DNA of 11,919 bases from Acanthaster planci (GCF_001949145.1 NW_019091829.1:21035-32953); one strand, 5' to 3'. Positions 1 to 8,479 are shown, counted from the first letter of the stretch. The notes: generated by a model from the letters alone, not told the origin. Translations and numbers: made by a program.

Positions 1-787
1 TTGTACATCTTGATGCCGAAGCGGGCCCTCTTTTTGGGGTTGTAGGTAGCGAAGCGGAGACGTCGACGGAAATGTCCCGTTGAGGAACTTAGACAGTGGC
101 AAACTTCTGAGCAAGATGGTCGACGACTGGGCGCCCTTTGAAGAGGCGGTCGGGGCAGTCATCTGGCATGGCGGTGTTATCGTTGAAGTGCAGGGACTGC
201 AGGATGGCAAGGAAGCGATCTCGGGGCATGACAAACGGGAATAAGCTCATCTTCAGAAGTGGGTCGGTGGACCAGAAGCTATGAAGGGTGGGGTGCTTTG
301 CAATTCCCGTCATTATGCAAAGGCCCAGAAAGGCCTTCAGTTCTCTAGTGTTCAGATCAGTCCATGATTGCATGCGCGCTGATGTTGTAGTGGGCCTCTG
401 CACGGCATATCGGTTGGTCTCTTGCACTATCTTGTTGTAGAGAACATCGTCAAAAAACAGTTCCAAGGCTTCACTGCAGGTCGAGCTGCGATGCAGGCGG
501 GGATCGACGGCACCACCATTACCGGTGAAGCCGTAGTTCAGCGGTGTACTGTCTTCATCTGTTCACCGGAACGGTGCGGCACTGCTGCTGGTCGACGCGG
601 CGGTCTGTGTATGGGACTGTCTCTTGCGCTTGGCATATACTGCCAAGGGTACATCACTGTCAATTTCTATACTTGACTGTACTTGAGCAGGTGACGGCGG
701 TGATGAAGAAGACGAAGAACCTTCGTCTGAACTGAGATAAAACTCATTCAGCGCCCGGGCCTGGTCATTCATGGGGCGCAGGTGCAT
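1..787 (-). pseudogene. piggyBac-type transposase, N-terminal part, broken and cut by window edge
   Basis: piggyBac transposases cut and paste elements at TTAA sites with a DDD catalytic core. The frame read down from an ATG at 787 (or 772) gives a Ser/acidic N-terminus (FYLSSDEGSSSSSS), common ahead of the core. It continues with ELFFDDVLYNKIVQETNRYA, then LKAFLGLCIMTGIAKHPTLH, SFWSTDPLLK and DRFLAILQSLHF, matching the start of the DDE_Tnp_1_7 domain in order. Three lesions are visible. A TGA at 563-565 interrupts an otherwise continuous frame. A TAA at 89-91 follows QKFATV. Just after ISVD (Asp codon 62-64, probably the first catalytic Asp) the usual E-x4-FKGR stretch is missing and the frame changes; RFATYNPKKRARFG follows at about 53-12 in the new frame. 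About 8 codons appear lost. The rest of the catalytic domain lies beyond position 1. Assignment to the superfamily is firm from motif order. No TTAA-flanked terminal repeat was found on the 5' side. Confidence 0.85.
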
Positions 788-988
788 AATGAGCCCGTAC
801 AGCCCGCGCTTTGTCTTCAGTGCAGTGCAGCAATAATCCCCTGCGAGCGCCCGGCAGCGCAAACAAATGTGCTCTGCACAAACAATACACGGATTACCTC
901 CGCTAATTGCAGCGTTCTGCACTGAAAGAATACAGGGATTGATTGGCAGTGCCCGGCAGCTCTCAGCAGCTCGTACTTTTATTCCAGG

Positions 989-998
989 CTTTTATAAG
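989..998 (-). promoter_or_regulatory. TATA-box-like sequence upstream of the piggyBac relic
   Basis: On the minus strand this reads CTTATAAAAG, a good TATA-box match, about 200 bases upstream of the first ATG of the piggyBac frame. Transcription would start near 960-970 and leave a leader of ~175 bases. Another TATAAAA lies on the plus strand at 1014-1020, so the match may be chance in an AT-rich stretch. Placement upstream of the transposase is the only support. Confidence 0.25.
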
Positions 999-1123
999 TT
1001 CGGTTGACCCGGCTATAAAATAAAGTCACAATTCACCGGCCCCAGCAACCCATTTATTTACGGCCAATGATGGCTTAAACCTTTTAACTGACAGCCCAAA
1101 CTTTTTAAGAAACGCCCAGCAAC

Positions 1124-1136
1124 TTTTTTTTTTTTT
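1124..1136 (-). repeat. poly-A tract (13 T on plus strand)
   Basis: Thirteen consecutive T on the plus strand read as poly-A on the minus strand. The tract lies about 45 bases beyond the last open codon of the HECT-like relic, which is on the same strand. It could be the tail of a reverse-transcribed copy or an ordinary homopolymer. A near-repeat of CCCAGCAAC flanks this area (about 1042-1050 and 1114-1122), which could be subterminal sequence of the neighbouring piggyBac element. Confidence 0.5.
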
Positions 1137-1180
1137 ATAGTAAAGTTCCGATTTCGGAGTCCCGGCCACGAATATAAGGC

Positions 1181-3090
1181 CTATGGATCCGGTACCAGAG
1201 CCCCCGGCTGGGAGTGGTTAAGGAACCTCAGGGCTAGCTCCTGTCCCCTGCTGGTTGGTGTACCTTTAATCAGCCTAATAATTTTCCTTGCTGGTGGCTT
1301 TGTCTCTTCATATAGTGCCAAAGCTGTTTGGTTTGTCAGTAGTAGGAAGTGTAAATCAGCACATGCAGTTGCTGCTATCAAATCCAGGGCATATTTAGGT
1401 ACCCGAATCAATTCTTTATGAGCTGCATTGATCAGAGGTTCCCCTAATTTTTTTTCTAAAGAGGGTACAGTGTGACAGTCAGCCCTGCTGAGAATGTCAA
1501 GAAGGTCTTCTTCATCATCCTCGGTCATTTTACCACTGAGAGCTTTGTTAACTTCTGCGTCTAGATGAGAGAGGAATTCAATGAGCATTTCTTCATAAAC
1601 TGCTCCTTTTCCAAGAATAAGTGCTGTCACAAATGCAGGAGACAGGCAGTTTGGGAATGTCCGCAGATCTTGAAACCCTTTCAATAAAATGCGGCCAACA
1701 GCATTTCACTCATCCCTTCCAAACTCTAGGTAGATTGAAGGTATACCCTCTCAATCTTACCAGATAAACCTGTCGGTTTAGCTGAAAATGCAGTGTATGC
1801 CTCTCTCAATACCCAGCAGCATCAGCTCCAACTTCGTCTTAAAACTGAAGAGCAATGGGATGTCAAGGATGTATGGGTCCTCGAATACATTTATCATGTC
1901 ACATAGGATGTTTCCATTAAGTAGTGTTATTGTTCGTCAGGCTCCCATCAGAGATGACACGCATGGAGGTGTAGATGGTCCTTGTGGTGCTGATGCCAAT
2001 GAGTATAAAAGGAGGTTGAGTTGTTATAAAAGGAGGTTGAGTTGACGTGGAGTTGGTGAACGAGGAGGCAGTGTTGGTAAAGGAGGAGACAGTGTTGGTG
2101 AAGGAGGAGGCAGTGTAGGTGAAGGAGGAGGCCGTGTTGGTGAAGGAGGAGGCAGTGTTGGTGAAGGAGGAGACAGTGTAGGTGAAGGAGGAGGCAGTGT
2201 TGGTGAAGGAGGAGACAGTGTAGGTGAAGGAGGAGGCAGTGTTGGTGAAGGAGGAGACAGTGTTGGTGAAGGAGGAGACAGTGTAGGTGAAGGAGGAGGC
2301 AGTGTTGGTGAAGGAGGAGGTGGAGTTGGTGAACAAGGAGGCAAAGTTGGTGATCAAGGGGGCCAAGTGGCTGACTGATGAGGCAGAATCGATGGACCAG
2401 GTGGAAAGGTTGGTGAGTGAATGGGTGGACTAGCTGTCAAATGGTGTGGTACCAGACTCGAAGTTGACTCAAGTCCTGTAGAGGATGGGGCTGAGACAGT
2501 GGGTAGAGACTCATCATTGCAATCTTGTGCTGAGCGTGCTTGTCATTCAGTTGAGATGGCTTTTGCCTGGTCATCCTGTTTGTCATAGCAGGCACTGGTA
2601 TGTGTTGTTTTGGCTCGCTTCGCAGGTTGAGCTTCCACCTTTGTCTTTCCTAGAACATTACAGGGAAATGTTGTGTGTAGATAGAACCTCAGTATCCCAT
2701 TCGGTTTCTCTTGCCTGTACATATCTCCAACTGTTACATCTGTTTTCAGTGGACAATGGCTAAAATCTTGAAGGCAGTATTCAGTACGATCAGTTATTTT
2801 GAGGCATTTTTTGGACATGCTATCTCTGATAAAGAGAAGAGTAGCTCCTTCCAGGAGGGCCACCAGATTTACATCTTTTTCTACATCAAGTTTTCTCACA
2901 CCTTTACCTCTGGAACTTTTGACCAGTTGTTCATTATGTATCCATCCAACCCGGATACATCTTTTTCCCTTGAGGCACTCATGTTCCCTTTCCCTCGAGA
3001 AGATAGTTTAGGGTTCTCCTCACCCTCTCCAGCAGCAAGTCCACTATCTTTTCTCAGACGGTAAAGAAGACTTTGTCTGTGGGTCCTCAT
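1181..3090 (-). pseudogene. decayed HECT-domain (G2E3-like) protein gene
   Basis: HECT proteins are E3 ligases that pass ubiquitin through a C-terminal cysteine. Three widely spaced minus-strand pieces share one codon phase. From about 2970 comes a basic module, CIRVGWIHNEQLVKSSRGKG then VRKLDVEK, continuing to DMYRQEKPNGILRFYLHTTF. Next is a Ser/Thr/Pro-rich linker (about 2540-2350), then a seven-residue repeat (2369-2004). At about 1930-1840 comes NGNILCDMINVFEDPYILD, like the opening of HECT N-lobes. From about 1690 follow GRILLKGFQDLRTFP, LSPAFVTALILG, DEEDLLDIL, AHKELIRVPKYALDLIAAT and KPPARKIIRLIKGTP, in the order of invertebrate and fish HECT-like proteins. In-phase stops lie at 2543, 2354, 2024, 1937, 1778, 1757, 1751 and 1706. 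The frame also shifts near 3000 and near 1780. The sequence stops before the C-lobe, so the catalytic Cys is absent. The family call is from memory of motif order. An N-terminal piece (MRTHRQSLLYRLRKDSG) at 3090-2896 is in another frame. Confidence 0.65.
2004..2369 (+). repeat. 21-bp minisatellite, in-frame seven-residue repeat
   Basis: From 2055 there are about 15 tandem 21-bp units, most reading GGTGAAGGAGGAGGCAGTGT(T/A). Units alternate irregularly between GGCAGT and GACAGT and end in T or A. Edge units near 2328-2369 are diverged. Two further 21-bp units with a different sequence (TATAAAAGGAGGTTGAGTTG at 2004 and 2025) keep the same period. On the minus strand, in the phase of the HECT-like relic, each unit encodes SPTLPPP or SPTLSPP. 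The other minus frame gives SSFTNTA or SSFTYTV, which extends as a weak repeat upstream to about 2420. The strand asymmetry is extreme: almost all purine on the plus strand. Confidence 0.95.
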
Positions 3091-3326
3091 GGCTGAAGAA
3101 AGTTGTGATGGTGATGTTTTGATTGCAACTCGAGTTTTCTTCTCACAGAATTATTTTTTAGGGCAATTCTCCCAATTTTAGGATATGTGCCAACCATGAC
3201 GGTTCGCTGTCCATACAACAAACTGTTGTACCGCCAATCTGTAAAGTAACATAAAATAGTTAAGCAATATTAATATTTGTTTTATCTTAAACTTTTTCCT
3301 ATTAAAAACCCTACTCTTTTACGCAT
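3091..3326. other. short AT-rich spacer
   Basis: Between the HECT-like relic and the transposon end. The minus strand stays open in the MRTHRQ frame back to about 3152 (VAIKTSPSQLSSAM precedes it), so the relic's N-terminus may begin within this spacer. Otherwise I see nothing here. Confidence 0.4.
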
Positions 3327-3423
3327 GGGTCATTCCATGTCAAAGCAACACTTTTTGACCTTAGGTCTTAAGATTTGGATAAAAATTGCAGTGCTAGTAG
3401 ACATCAATGAATAATAAATAAAA
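3327..3423 (+). repeat. left terminal inverted repeat
   Basis: This pairs with 5178-5276 on the opposite strand. The outer 16 bases are identical, then scattered substitutions and about one single-base gap. The innermost clear match is the AATAAATAAA run. Confidence 0.88.
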
Positions 3424-5177
3424 GTTGCCTCCCTGCCCCCTGGATATGCCCCCTGGTGTTACATCCCATGAAGCTACCTTAAGTCGCAGGTTGGTATTCA
3501 ACACAATTCCTCATATATTACAACCCAATTAGGTTCCTAAAAAGCCATTTCAAACTTTCATTAATGTCTTTTTATAGCACAAAGTGTTTTGTTTCAACTT
3601 CCTGTATTAGGACTACATACAAAATTGACATATTCCCAGCTGACCAACTGTAGAAAAAATGCTATAACATTGTTTATTTTAAAATGCCCAGAAACAATTA
3701 AGCGGATTTCTCTCACGAACCATACTTTCAAATATATTTCATGTAAACATTTTTTAAAATGACACCTTAAATTTAAAATGGGATCACAGGTCACAGATGT
3801 GTGTAAAAGGTCATTTTGACCCTTGATTCTCGAAGCCAAATCTTTACAACATCAATGAAAAGAGCATACTCTTCTGGTTATTTTGATACCACATTTGCAT
3901 ATTGTCACACCCCTAGAGTTGTCCTACCCTTAAGGACAGACCTTTGGTAGCTTAGACACGAATATATACCTACCTGTTGCTGGAAATTTGTTTTGCCTGT
4001 ACAATATTTACATTTATTCATCTAAGAACACAAAAATAGAATAATTTCTTACAATGACTTTTTTAATTACAATATATATGAGGTGATGAGCACCTCAATG
4101 TCCCGCCACCATGTTGCTTCTGCTTCTTGCATTGTAGTCAGCTTCTGTGGCCTGTGGCTGACTCGGTAAGTTTCTGTGTCCTGCCGCCGTGGTCCAACCC
4201 TCCTGTCACCTTCAGTCAACTGACTCCCTCTTCTTCTTAACTTAAAACCTTGAAAATTACCACCATATTCCCATGTTTCTGCTTTTTCTGGCCAAGTTAC
4301 ATTTAATGCAAAATATTCATTTATAAGCTTGAAGTGTTATGAAGTGTGTAAAACTTCCAAGATAACGATAAATTGTGTCAGTGCTGCAACATCCTCAACT
4401 CAAATTACTTAGACCTATAGGATTTTATGCAATATCTCGGCAACTCTCATTTTCACTGGCGCAATATCTGGTTTTGCAAGGAACAAATGTATAAAATAAA
4501 TATCCAATATATCATATTTATACATAGTTAACTTACAAGAACTGGGCATTTCCTGGCTTTTGGTTTCTCAGAACAGTCTGAACGTACATGTAGTTTATTC
4601 CACTTCCATAATTAGAAGTTACTCAAGACTAACTCATTGACTCATGACTATAAGTCATCGAGGCTGGCCGCTGCCCTCTCCTCGGAATCCAGCAATGAGC
4701 TGATCACACCAACCCATATCTTTTTCTTTTTAAACCAAAAGGAAAAATTCCAGCACTGCCATGCCTTATTCCAAAGAACTCATAATGTTTTGTGTACTAC
4801 CCTTCATAAATATTCATTATTCAAATCAATGCATAAGTGGCTACATCTATGAATAACAACTCAACTGGTACTCAGCCATCATTCTGGTAAGGTTGACTGA
4901 CTTCAGGAATGTTTGGGTGTGAAGGCTCAGGAAAATAAAATCTTGTTTCACCAGTAAATACCATGTTTATCTTTTCAACAATTAGGGCCAAGATTATACG
5001 GTATTATTAATTTAAGAGTAATTTCGATTTAATATCACTCTATGACACATACATTTGATGAAAAATGAGAGGGTTGTTTCATTTTTACTAAAAGGATGGG
5101 TTTTCATGTGAAAACTGTCCATTTTTTCTTTGCCCTGCCCCTTACCACATGGAAGAACGGATTCTGCTAAAAATTAA

Positions 5178-5276
5178 TATTTATTTATTGTTTATTGATG
5201 TCTACAAGCACACACATTTTTACCAAAATCTGAAAACCTAAGGCCAAATGTGTGTTGGTCTGACATGGAATGACCC
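5178..5276 (-). repeat. right terminal inverted repeat
   Basis: Reverse-complement partner of 3327-3423. Reading inward on the minus strand from 5276 gives GGGTCATTCCATGTCA, then CCAACACACATTTGGCCTTA. Beyond 5178 the two arms no longer align. Confidence 0.88.
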
Positions 5277-6440
5277 GTATATCAATGACTAGTTTACATG
5301 TGAAAATTTCAATAATGGAAGGGTGCAATAGAGAAATCTGTGTACAAATAAAACAATTTGAAAACATTGTAAACCTTAGATAGTTTGTATAGGATATAAA
5401 TGGACATTTATGCTTAAAATACTTATGTACTTGGTCAAGTTCCTGACAAAATACACTTTTATTAACCTTTAAAATTTACAGTGCACTCTACAACACCACT
5501 AAATGTGATACTGTATACATATCCTTGTTGAAGGAGAATTAACAAATGTCAACATAAGAATTGATCTTAATTAAATAACAAAGAATAGCCTCTGACTCTG
5601 TTTTAAGGCATAAAATCTGTAGTTCCTTGCATTTAGTGAAAGCAACAAGTACCACCAACTTCAAGGGGTCTATAAAATGCCATTGTCGGGTTTGTGCTAA
5701 AAGGTCATACAGTAAAAATATGAGTTTCGACAGTACTCTTAGGGCCTTCCTCTGAATATGAAGGAAATAATGTATCGAAGCAGACTACATTTGTGTTAGT
5801 TTATGTATTAAACTAGATTTCTGTGGCAAATGTCAACAAATTTTCTTGCCCGAGATGTACTAAAATAGTATTTTTCATTTAAGGACCCCTTTTTCAGTAA
5901 GGACCCTTTGGAACTGACACGACGCAACGTATATGGTACAACTGTTTTATGACCCATGCTGTTGTTATGGCTCCTACGCCCTAGGGCTAACTTACCATAC
6001 AGTTACACTTCCAAGTGCATGCAAAAAAATCACCCCTTGTTTCTGTGAAACGAAATGAGTGTAGCAAGTTTTACCACAAAATGGCCAATAGCCTTAGGCC
6101 TACTCCAAATGAAAAATATGGAGGGTAATCCCCAACCACACATACGCCCAATGACAACAGATGATTCTGCACAGGGTCCCATTCCTATCATTGCGTTGTC
6201 AGCGGATACTATACAAATGAATTCTTAGCTCTGTTCACCAATACATAAACAGTAAAATAAGAAAATGAATCAAAAGGTAGGCCTACATGACTATACATAT
6301 TTCTCTTAATTGTTCTTTTGTTACAATAACCTCACCTCCAAAGAATATTTGTGGAGAGAGATGAAACACTCCGACAGTAGGGATGCACAGCTTGTCACAA
6401 AATGGCGGAACGTATGTTGGTGTACAATTTATTATTCACC
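5277..6440. other. AT-rich non-coding stretch, nothing recognised
   Basis: The only open frames are short (at most ~64 codons), without family motifs or coding-like composition. TAGGCCTA words occur near 6092 and 6275, and AAGGACCC is repeated at about 5881 and 5900. I see no repeat boundaries, RNA gene or exon here. Confidence 0.6.
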
Positions 6441-6630
6441 TTATGTTGTACGTACGAGATGTAAGTCGTACGTACAACATATAAGTTGTACGTATGAGCT
6501 ATGATTCATAAGTTGTATGTATGAGATAGAAGTTGTACGTACGAAATATGATTTATAAGTCGTACGTACAAGATAAAAGCCGTATGTATGAGATTTTGTA
6601 TGTACAAGATATAAGTTGTATGCAAAGATT
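6441..6630. repeat. tandem array of ~20-bp units on a palindromic GTACGTAC core
   Basis: Nine units approximate ATAAGTTGTACGTACGAGAT. They start at about 6441, 6461, 6481, 6508, 6528, 6555, 6575, 6595 (shortened) and 6611. Two inserted heptamers, ATGATTC (6501-6507) and ATGATTT (6548-6554), break the 20-bp step after units 3 and 5. The core GTACGTAC is its own reverse complement, so units also pair with each other. Most variants are TACGTA to TATGTA, the change expected from decay of methylated CpG. Minus-strand open frames across the array (YVQLICCTYDLHLVRTT and similar) are by-products of the period. Confidence 0.92.
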
Positions 6631-6635
6631 GCATA

Positions 6636-6648
6636 GCGCCAAAGGCGC
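6636..6648. repeat. perfect small hairpin GCGCC-AAA-GGCGC
   Basis: GCGCCAAAGGCGC forms a five-base GC stem with a three-base loop. It sits between the GTACGTAC array and the larger foldback, immediately 3' of the last array unit. Confidence 0.7.
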
Positions 6649-6663
6649 AAGATAGATAACTCT

Positions 6664-6854
6664 GCCCAAAAGCTGTAATCACCATGGGCGCCAATTGAGC
6701 AAGCAATACGTCTGTGCAGTTTACGGTAATGCACAGGCACAGGCGTACGAGGTGTATGTGGCTGCCCGAGGCACATGGGCCTGTGCATTAATGTGGATTG
6801 CGCAGGCATATTGCTTGCTGAAATGGCACCCATGCAATTACAACGTTTTATGTG
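6664..6854. mobile_element. ~190-bp foldback (MITE-like palindrome)
   Basis: The left arm from 6683 (CATGGGCGCCAATTGAGC, AGCAAGCAATA, CTGTGCAG, TAATGCACAGGC) is mirrored on the other strand by the right arm ending at 6834 (GGCACCCATG, TATTGCTTGCT, GCCTGTGCATTA). Weaker pairing extends outward to about 6664 and 6854 through AAAAGCTGTAAT against ATTACAACGTTTT. The unpaired centre is about 6740-6778. Many mismatches between arms are C/T or G/A, as expected from CpG decay of an older, better palindrome. No protein is credible inside it. It directly follows the GTACGTAC array, and the two may be parts of one element. I could not fix outer ends or a target duplication. Confidence 0.8.
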
Positions 6855-6855
6855 T

Positions 6856-7954
6856 ATAGAGCCTGAAAGTAAAATGTCACGCATCACGCTTCCGTAACCC
6901 TTGCGCAGTCTGCTTATGGGGATTTTACATTGGGTTGTCCTACCACGTTCAATCAATTTCGGAAAAATAATTCCTTACTGAAACCACCCCATAAAACACT
7001 TATGTTGGAATTTTACCTGTATCTTCCGTCAAGTTTTATTTTGGAAAAGTCACTTGGAGACTTTGGTAAAAAAAGAGATTTATTGACCACTTCATGCCGG
7101 GGCATTTTTTCCGTTTTTAAAATCTTTCAAAAATTCATCATTTCATTTAACAGTCGTTTATAGCCGCACGAAGTAATCTTTAGGCACTACTCTAAGTTGA
7201 CAGGTGACCTTCATTGACGCCGGAGTATTTCAGCTAGGCCAGCAGCCTTGTAAACAGAGCCCAGATTGTACGGTGTTGTATAACTGTCTTTTGTTCACGA
7301 ACCTGGCTCAGTGCACTGCTGACCTCTTTTCAATAGGGGCCAGATTAGCGTGCAGAGGAAGTGGTATAGTATCCATATAATGACGCATTCATTACTGTCA
7401 GGAAAAAATGCGTCACCTGACTATTGGCTTGTTGTCGACGGAGGGCACTTGCACGTATGGTGCTGAGTCTGTGTCCTGCACTTTTTAGTGCATTTTACGC
7501 GTGCACAAAACAAGGGGCCAGACAAGGTTTTTGTGCTCATTAATGTGTGCCAAAAAGCGGAACTCTGTGCGCACCACACTGGCGCAGCCAGTGCCACGGT
7601 GCAAATAGAAAAAAAAACCAAAACTCAGATATTTCTGTGCGGATGGATTTTTTTAAATGCGGAAATCCACGAATCAGCAGAAAAGTTGCATGCCTGTACA
7701 AGTTAGCTTAAAGAGAAAAGAACAGAAATCTCACCGTGTTCCTTATACAGCTTTGTCACTGCGCTGTACTTAGTGCATACTGTTCCTCTTGATAGTCCCA
7801 GTGTTTGGCGGTGGCCCCACTCACTCCAGGTTACATATCACGTATATGTAGCTTATGTAGTAGCTGGTATATCCCTACGTTGACTGTGTTTGGCGGACAT
7901 ACATCGACTGTGGCTGATCAGGGTTAACCTGCTTTTCTTTGTCCTAGTGTTCCC
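6856..7954. other. non-coding stretch with small hairpins only
   Basis: No gene recognised on either strand; open frames are at most ~77 codons without motifs. Two neat hairpins are present: TGCACT-TTTT-AGTGCA at 7477-7492, and CACTGGC-GCA-GCCAGTG at 7577-7593, the latter enclosed by GCACC (7571-7575) and GGTGC (7598-7602). GTGTTTGGCGG occurs twice (about 7801 and 7886). Confidence 0.55.
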
Positions 7955-8163
7955 TTGTCCTTTGAGGTTGGTTGGCTTTTTTCAATGGCTTCTCTCCCAC
8001 CGTAACTCAAAGACAGCAGCTCAGGCCTGCTCCTGTTCCAAGTGAGATCTGTTAGCACTCGGGGACCGGGTCTGCTCCGGCCTCTCTGACCCATTCTTCA
8101 AGCGGGGACACTGAGCCCTTGAGTCTACTCTGTCATCTGGGCTTTTGGCCTCCCCTATTGCTG
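7955..8163 (+). repeat. direct duplication, copy A
   Basis: This stretch aligns along its length with 8271-8479. Shared landmarks in order are CTTTGAGG, AATG-CTTCTC, AGCTCAGGCC (GGCTCAGGCC in copy B), GGGAC-GGG, CCCCGGCC-like, GAGTCTAC, TTGGCCTCC and ATTGCTGC. The offset is about 316 bases. By eye, identity is roughly two thirds. A short minus-strand open frame (IGEAKSPDDRVDSRAQ, HLEQEQA) covers part of it, and a similar but broken reading covers copy B. That could mean the ancestral unit was coding, but no family is recognised. Confidence 0.7.
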
Positions 8164-8270
8164 CCAGGCTCCAAAGTTTGCAGTGGCCATAGAATTTGAA
8201 CTCCTCACGGTCAGGTGTGACTGGGTGTGGCACGCTTAACTGTGTTGGCCACTTCTCGCCAAGAGTTTCC

Positions 8271-8479
8271 TTTATCTTTGAGGATGGTTTGGCAATGCCT
8301 TCTCAACCAACCACTGTCATTAAAAGATGGCGGCTCAGGCCCACTCCAATTCCGGTAGAGACTGATTAGCGTCCGGGACTGGGCCTACCCCGGCCTATCT
8401 GGCCCTTTCTTTGCACATGGAAGCCGAGTCTACAAGTGTACTCCAACGTCAGGGCCTTCGGCCTCCCTCCATTGCTGCT
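8271..8479 (+). repeat. direct duplication, copy B
   Basis: Diverged partner of 7955-8163. The 107 bases between the copies have at best weak similarity to the sequence after copy B, so the repeat unit may once have been the full ~316 bases. The minus-strand reading of copy B carries several stops where copy A is open. Confidence 0.7.

Larger units (their letters stand above)
3327..5276. mobile_element. non-autonomous DNA transposon with ~100-bp terminal inverted repeats
   Basis: The left end begins GGGTCATTCCATGTCA. The right end is its exact reverse complement, TGACATGGAATGACCC, at 5261-5276. The match continues inward for about 97-99 bases with roughly four in five positions shared, including CCTTAGG, TAAAAAT, GTAGACATCAAT and AATAAATAAA on both arms at matching depth. 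That is far beyond chance and defines a 1950-bp element. The interior is AT-rich and has no frame resembling a transposase on either strand, so it would depend on a partner element. Flanks are GCAT on the left and GTAT on the right, which could be a four-base target duplication with one change, but this is not certain. I do not assign a superfamily. The arms have diverged, so the insertion is old. Confidence 0.85.

Noticed and set aside
422-735. Plus-strand open frames over the piggyBac relic
   Set aside because: They lie antisense to a clear transposase domain and show no motifs of their own.
1000-1180. 5' terminal inverted repeat of the piggyBac element
   Set aside because: TTAA occurs in this stretch, but none is joined to a convincing terminal sequence and the other end is outside the window.
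1788-2045. Plus-strand 85-codon frame ending in the duplicated YKRRLS
   Set aside because: It overlaps the HECT start antisense, and its duplicated end comes from the two 21-bp repeat units.
2485-3064. Plus-strand open frames (92, 117 and 70 codons)
   Set aside because: They are antisense to the HECT-like N-terminal module, with composition typical of a shadow.
3594-3839. 81-codon minus-strand frame inside the 3327-5276 element
   Set aside because: It is too short, shows no transposase motif, and its composition follows the AT-rich surroundings.
6441-6630. CRISPR array
   Set aside because: Units are contiguous with no unique spacers, and the setting is an animal genome.
6441-6956. 171-codon minus-strand open frame
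   Set aside because: It runs through a tandem array whose 20-bp units read repeatedly as YVQL/YVRTT and through a palindrome. The openness comes from the repeats, not from a protein.
7488-7706. 72-codon plus-strand frame and the overlapping 66-codon minus-strand frame
   Set aside because: They overlap each other and a hairpin cluster. Neither has a motif or supporting context.
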